The notes beneath the pieces are model-generated. The model saw only the letters and a list, made by a program, of their open reading frames with translations, ran no database searches and had not been told where the DNA came from. The translations under genes were made by a program, and so were the position numbers. A DNA stretch of 64,000 bases from Solenopsis invicta (Eukaryota; Arthropoda; Insecta; Hymenoptera; Formicidae), in NCBI RefSeq assembly GCF_016802725.1, contig NC_052668.1, forward strand, positions 27,530,001 through 27,594,000, in the 5' to 3' direction. Position 1 is the stretch's first letter, and every line of letters begins with the position of its first letter. Positions 59,313-64,000 of this stretch are shown in pieces.

Positions 59313-60526
59313 CCAGGATGCTAAAGTACCACGAATTACCGACATTTACAGTGCATTAAATATCTTTGGATTGGCTTTACAGAATCACAAAAACTTTTTT
59401 TAGAATTGAAATACGCGTAAAAAGAAAGGGTGCTCAGGTCAATTTTATAAGAAAATCGAACAAAAATTTAATAAATCATTAAAAATTCACTCGTATAGCC
59501 GTCACCTGAGGTTAACTTTACCTTAATACAGAAGTTGTGTAGCTCGTGCGTACAAAATGATAGTAGAGCACCCTTCAGAAAACATGCACGAATAACACTG
59601 ACCTTGCAAAATTACGATTGAACGCCTAACAAAAAAGATACGCTAATGTGCTTTTACCACGCGCATATTTCGCTCAGCGAAGCTGAACTGTCATAAACAG
59701 AGCAATATGGAGCCCAACAGTAGTTGATAGGACTTTTCGCAGATGGCGAAATAATCAAAAAACAAAGACAGATCTATGCAATGGACAAAGAGCAATAGCC
59801 TGGTCTTGCTCGAAAAATAATCTACAGTGATCTGTAGGACCGACGTCGAGGAAGTTCTTCTGTTACTTTAGCATCCTCTTAATCCTATTATAATCCATTA
59901 TTACTACCGTCATTGTAGACGAACCTTGATAGATCGTATGTGTGTCGTTGTTCAGTTGATAAAACTCACGACTTCATTGTCCCCTTAAGGGGATGATGGC
60001 GACATTAGTTTTAGCGACTGAAATGATTTATGTATGCGTGCGATATTAATATTAGTAGCAAACATCAACATATCTCTACAACTTCTATATCGATGCAGGC
60101 ACGCGCATATGTGCTTAAATTTTCAAACAGAGTTTTCTTTTATACTAAAGTTCTTATTTGTTTCTGAACACAGTATTGTTCTTTTTTGCTTTTCAATGAA
60201 AATTATACTTGTTTTATATAAAATTTTTATATAAAGTTGTTACCACGAGTTGATGTGAGAGATTGATAACAAAATAATCAATAACATTAAAATGTTATTA
60301 ACAAATTTTTTAATTTTTCTATTTTTTTCATTTTTTTTTGTATGAATTTGATTTCACAATATGTTATTGTCTATACTTTAATTATGGAAAAGAATTTATA
60401 ATTTTGAGTGATCAATAAAAAGATAACTTTATGTGAAAAATATCATGTTCAATTGGTAGAGCAAAACTGTCGCTAGCAGTCCCTTAAAAGTATGCTTGAA
60501 GAATAAAACGTGTTTATGAATAAATA
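59313..60526. other. Intron 5 of copy D, no gene recognised
   Basis: 59400..59960 has no counterpart in copies B or C and may be another insertion. I found no frame, TIR or RNA gene in it. 59960..60530 matches 16130..16680 of copy B. Confidence 0.4.
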
Positions 60527-60751
60527 TTAAAGGCATACCAAATCAAATTGCTCAGAATTGAATCCAGCTACTAGGAATAACGAATTCTTGCATATCGGTT
60601 GGATATTAGCTTTATTGGAGCAAACTAATTGTGCACCTGTATTCATTAATTCATTGTCAAGACTGAATTCGTACACGCCAATGTGCTGCGCAATCTGCAA
60701 CAGTACATTCAAAATTTAAATTATCAAATTCCGAAGAATTATTTGACATTG

Positions 60752-60778
60752 AGAGAGAGAGAGAGAGAGAGAGAGAAA
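60752..60778. repeat. GA microsatellite
   Basis: (ga)n of about 26 bp between exons 4 and 5 of lipase copy D. Confidence 0.9.
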
Positions 60779-63054
60779 GATCAATTTTTTTTAACATAAA
60801 AGTCATGTACCTCCCCAACTTCGGTGATCTGTGACAGCAGTTGTAAAAGGGGACTTTTCATCCTGCCGCAGTAAGCGATCGGAGCCGTAGCGTACATCTC
60901 CAGGATATGCTCCTGATATTCAGGGCGTTCCGTTGCCATGACGAAGAAAGTGGTGGTACCTTGACTATGTCCTAGGTAGAACATTTTTTCACGACCGGTG
61001 GTCTTCACAATATAGTCTATGTTCGCTGGAAGATCAATCGACCAATTTCGTGCCAACTATAATATGCAACCAGAATAATAAATATAAATAAATTATGTTT
61101 AATTGAAAAAGAGGCAAAGCATCAAAACTCAAAAAGTATTATTTTTGTTGTATACTGTTTGTATACCTATAATATGCTTTTATGCATAACGATCTTTTTA
61201 TTCTTAATTTATAATATTTTTTATCCGTAATGATGGAGATATTAACTTTTATGTATTATAATATGCTTAAGTGTTTTGAGTATTTATTATGGTCAAGTAA
61301 TCGAAGATAATTCATTAAATATTTTCTCTAATGAGATATAACAGAAAATTAAAACAACTCTTATTTCAATAGAAATGCTAATTTAAAAGATCAAAGCTTT
61401 TATATGAAATTAGTCTTCTTATTTATTTTTTCAAAGAACATAAAAAATAATTAAAAATCGTTTCAAAATCGTAAACATTGTAAAAATTAAAAATTATTTG
61501 GCATCAAAAACCGCTGTGATTGACAGCGGTCTCATGATTTAATTTCGTCTGTGCAATATAACATATTATTGATTATTAAAAAAATATTTTGTTACAAATT
61601 TTAAGACAATTTTTTTTCTTGTAATGGAATATTTTCGATAAATTGACCGGACACTTAAAACAACTTACTTATAGGATTAACTTGCGTCGATGACTACATT
61701 TACACGTCAACATTAATCGAGTTTAACAACATCGGTAGTTATAAAACTGATTAATTACAAGTATTCCTCTGAAGAATGACTGTAATAGGTCAGTTCAATA
61801 ACTACGAATATTACTAAACCTGATTAATGGTGAGTTGTACACGCAGTATAATGTGATTGGCCAGATTCATATCTATGGTTAGTAATTAAATTCGAGTAAT
61901 GGTGATGTGTAAATGTAGTCGGTGATAATTTTGGATCAGCATCACACAAATCATTTGCCAAAGTTTAAATTCACCTAAAAGTAAAAAAGTAAAAAACTAA
62001 AAGTAAAAAACTAAATTTTTATAAGAAAAGTGCGGAATCCTATCTGATAAAACCATGTGTGACAAATAGTTCATCAATATACCCTTTTTAATTTTTATAA
62101 TAATTAGTTGCTCAAAAATAAACTTCGACAATATCATTTGAATGAACTTAATTCCAATTTTATTACAAAACAAAAGAAATCTCCATTCATTATACATAAA
62201 GGTCCTTAGTCTATTTTGATTCATTGTTGATACTATCAACAGTTTTTTATATGGAAAGAAATTTACTCATTTTAAGTTAAGATATGTATATTTTCTTGAA
62301 TTATAATTTCCAAATTGAAAGAAATAATTGAAATAAATATTTATTTGTCTCCACAAAATATTGTATTGGAAACAAGTACTTTATCGTTCAAATGAAAATG
62401 TTCCATTGAAACAGAAACACATTTCACTGTCAATGAAAAATTATTTACTTAAAACTAATAAATCTAATTACGTGAATACATGTACACGTAGAGGTATACA
62501 TATATCAATTTTAACCTAAAATTCCAGTACTCCTTCTCTGAGATTGTTTTATTTGTGTGTTCACGAGAATGCGTAGTGCCACGCGGGTTAGCGATCCATA
62601 CATCGTACCCTGCATCCGCCAGAACAAATGCTAAAAGAGCAATATCAGAATGTAATAACAAAGACAAATATTAGTCAATTCTGACGAAAGCAAATCAAAG
62701 TTGATAAATATAGTATTTGATACATATCTACATTTGACACAATTATATCCTATTTCTGAATTAATCCAAATATAATATAAAAAAATTCCAATTCCAATTT
62801 CGAAATAAAATAGAAACCACGCATTAATGTCGTCAATAAAACATGTATATAAAAAGTGTTTCAATATCTTATTTTAATTTTTAATTTAAATAAAAATGAA
62901 TTTATGCATACACACGAAATTATTAATTCATGATTATGATTAGAACAAAAAAAAATTTCTTGATTCTTTATCTTAAAAAAACAACTTAATACTTAAATAT
63001 AATTGTATGGATATGATTGTATGTTTATGCAACAATATTTCGCCTTATTTGAAA

Positions 63055-64000
63055 AGGAGTAGGAGAGACCGGAGCTATTCGAAACACGGAGCAATTCAAA
63101 ATAATGGAAATATCTTTTTATGGATACATGTTAAAAATTTACTTTAAATACTGTAAACATGTCCTAATGTAACATATCTTTTTATGGATACATGTTAAAA
63201 ATTTACTTTAAATACTGTAAACATGTCCTAATGTAACAACGTTGCTAATAAAGTTTTGTCAGCGACGGCGTATATGTATATTGAAGTCGTGACAGTAAGA
63301 AACGTGTTTTGCAACAAACAAAGTAATTTCTGACAGTCAGCATTTCTTCGAAATTTAAATAAGAAAGATAAAATTCTTTTTAAAAGTTTTGAATATATCG
63401 TGTTACTTAAATGTATTTGAAACAATTTGTGTCTATACTTTTTGCTGTGTCTATTTTTGTAGACCATACTCAATAATGCGCAGGGTTTACGCCGGAGCTA
63501 TTTGAAACACTGAACGTCGTTCGGATAATTTTTTCTTCCACATTCGCGTTTTTTGAATTAAATGAATTAAAATAGACAATGTAATACTCAACAGATGTAA
63601 TTACACAAAACATGAATATTCTCTGACTTGTTCCGAAAACAACACTAAAACAATCAAATTCTCTATTGTATGTTTGTTTTCTTTATTATATGTAACTTTT
63701 CTAAATAATACTATAAATCCTTTTTGTAATAAAATAAAGTCTTAACCACAGCTTTTTTACACTTTTTTTTAAACTTAAAACATAAATTTCAGAATATTCC
63801 CGGGATGGATTTGAATTACTCCGGACTGAAGACTATTTGAAACACTTGACACTGGTCGACATTTTTATATGTAGTTCAAGGCAGGTACATTTTCGTGTTC
63901 TATCTATAACGGCATTGTGAAGGAGAAGATTTAACCTTTCAAACCGTTTAACTTTTTTTTTAATGGATACAGGACTCAGCAGACGCAAAAAAAGAAAAGT
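63055..64000. other. Unidentified insertion at the right edge, with ATTYGAAACAC repeats
   Basis: Homology to the intron next to lipase exon 2 stops at about 63055. Beyond it, the phrases GGAGCTATTCGAAACACGG (63070), CGGAGCTATTTGAAACACTG (63493) and GACTATTTGAAACACTTG (63832) recur. No transposase or domain is visible. The minus frame at 63228..63473 has no recognisable features. It is probably part of a larger repeat. Confidence 0.45.
63110..63237. repeat. Perfect tandem duplication, 2 x 64 bp
   Basis: ATATCTTTTTATGGATACAT...TCCTAATGTAAC is present at 63110..63173 and repeated without any difference at 63174..63237. Confidence 0.95.

Larger units (their letters stand above)
54522..62630 (-). 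pseudogene. Acid lipase (lipase 3-like), copy D, exons 3-8, 1-base deletion in exon 4
   Basis: Exons on the minus strand: 62630..62516, 61056..60811, 60694..60539, 58085..58001, 55107..54950, 54674..54522 (TAA). Splice sites are intact and the Ser (GHSQGT), Asp (SENDWLA) and His (FNHLDY) sites are present. Exon 4 is 246 bp against 247 in every other copy: one base is missing between 61040 and 61041, just after the WHEIG codons, which shifts the frame before the nucleophile. Stop occurs one codon early (CAA to TAA). Exons 1-2 are absent. The sequence left of the expected exon 2 is interrupted at about 63055, so they may lie beyond the right edge. It is the most diverged copy. An assembly error could explain the single deletion. 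Confidence 0.8.

Overview
This window is AT-rich animal DNA with small spliced genes, long repeat-filled introns and many cut-and-paste transposons. The gene family (signal-peptided, lipase-3-like acid lipases) and the repeats suggest an insect, most likely a hymenopteran such as an ant. The order is an inference from style, not a proven assignment. I saw no bacterial features and no rRNA, tRNA or CRISPR genes.

The backbone is a tandem array of AB-hydrolase acid lipase genes (lipase 3 / lysosomal acid lipase / gastric lipase type), all on the minus strand. Four copies are visible. Copy A (105..5263) runs off the left edge. Copies B (11163..24687) and C (41036..49584) are complete, with 8 exons each; the splice models give 424 and 426 aa with conserved exon lengths of about 159-202-115-247-159-85-158-156 bp. 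Copy D (54522..62630) runs off the right and carries a 1-base deletion in exon 4. A spare, frameshifted first exon with its own TATA box lies at 6698..6858. Intergenic DNA between copies is also homologous, so whole gene-plus-spacer units were duplicated. Each copy therefore serves as an empty-site control for insertions in the others.

Those comparisons define the insertions. Copy A has a TA-flanked MITE beside its TATA box and a 1.1-kb palindrome in intron 1. Copy B introns hold a 2.26-kb foldback element, a 219-bp solo LTR, a piggyBac-like TTAA element and a ~4-kb insertion with a 1.1-kb polypurine tract. Copy C introns hold three TIR or inverted-repeat elements. Copy D introns hold small repeats. 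Between B and C are a 5-kb pogo/Tigger-like element (26857..31918), itself hit by a TIR element carrying a 5S-rRNA-like segment, and a 5.5-kb Ty3/Gypsy retrotransposon (35293..40783) with nearly identical LTRs. Between C and D is a decayed PIF/Harbinger transposase.

The most notable sequence-level observations are: a canonical -1 frameshift signal in the Gypsy element (GGGAAAC, 8-nt spacer, 13-bp stem) at the gag-pol overlap; the 5S-like module inside a nested TIR element; hammerhead-ribozyme-like core motifs in three separate insertions, which suggest Penelope-like retroelements; and a duplicated cysteine-rich open frame of unknown status. I did not find a convincing new multi-gene system.
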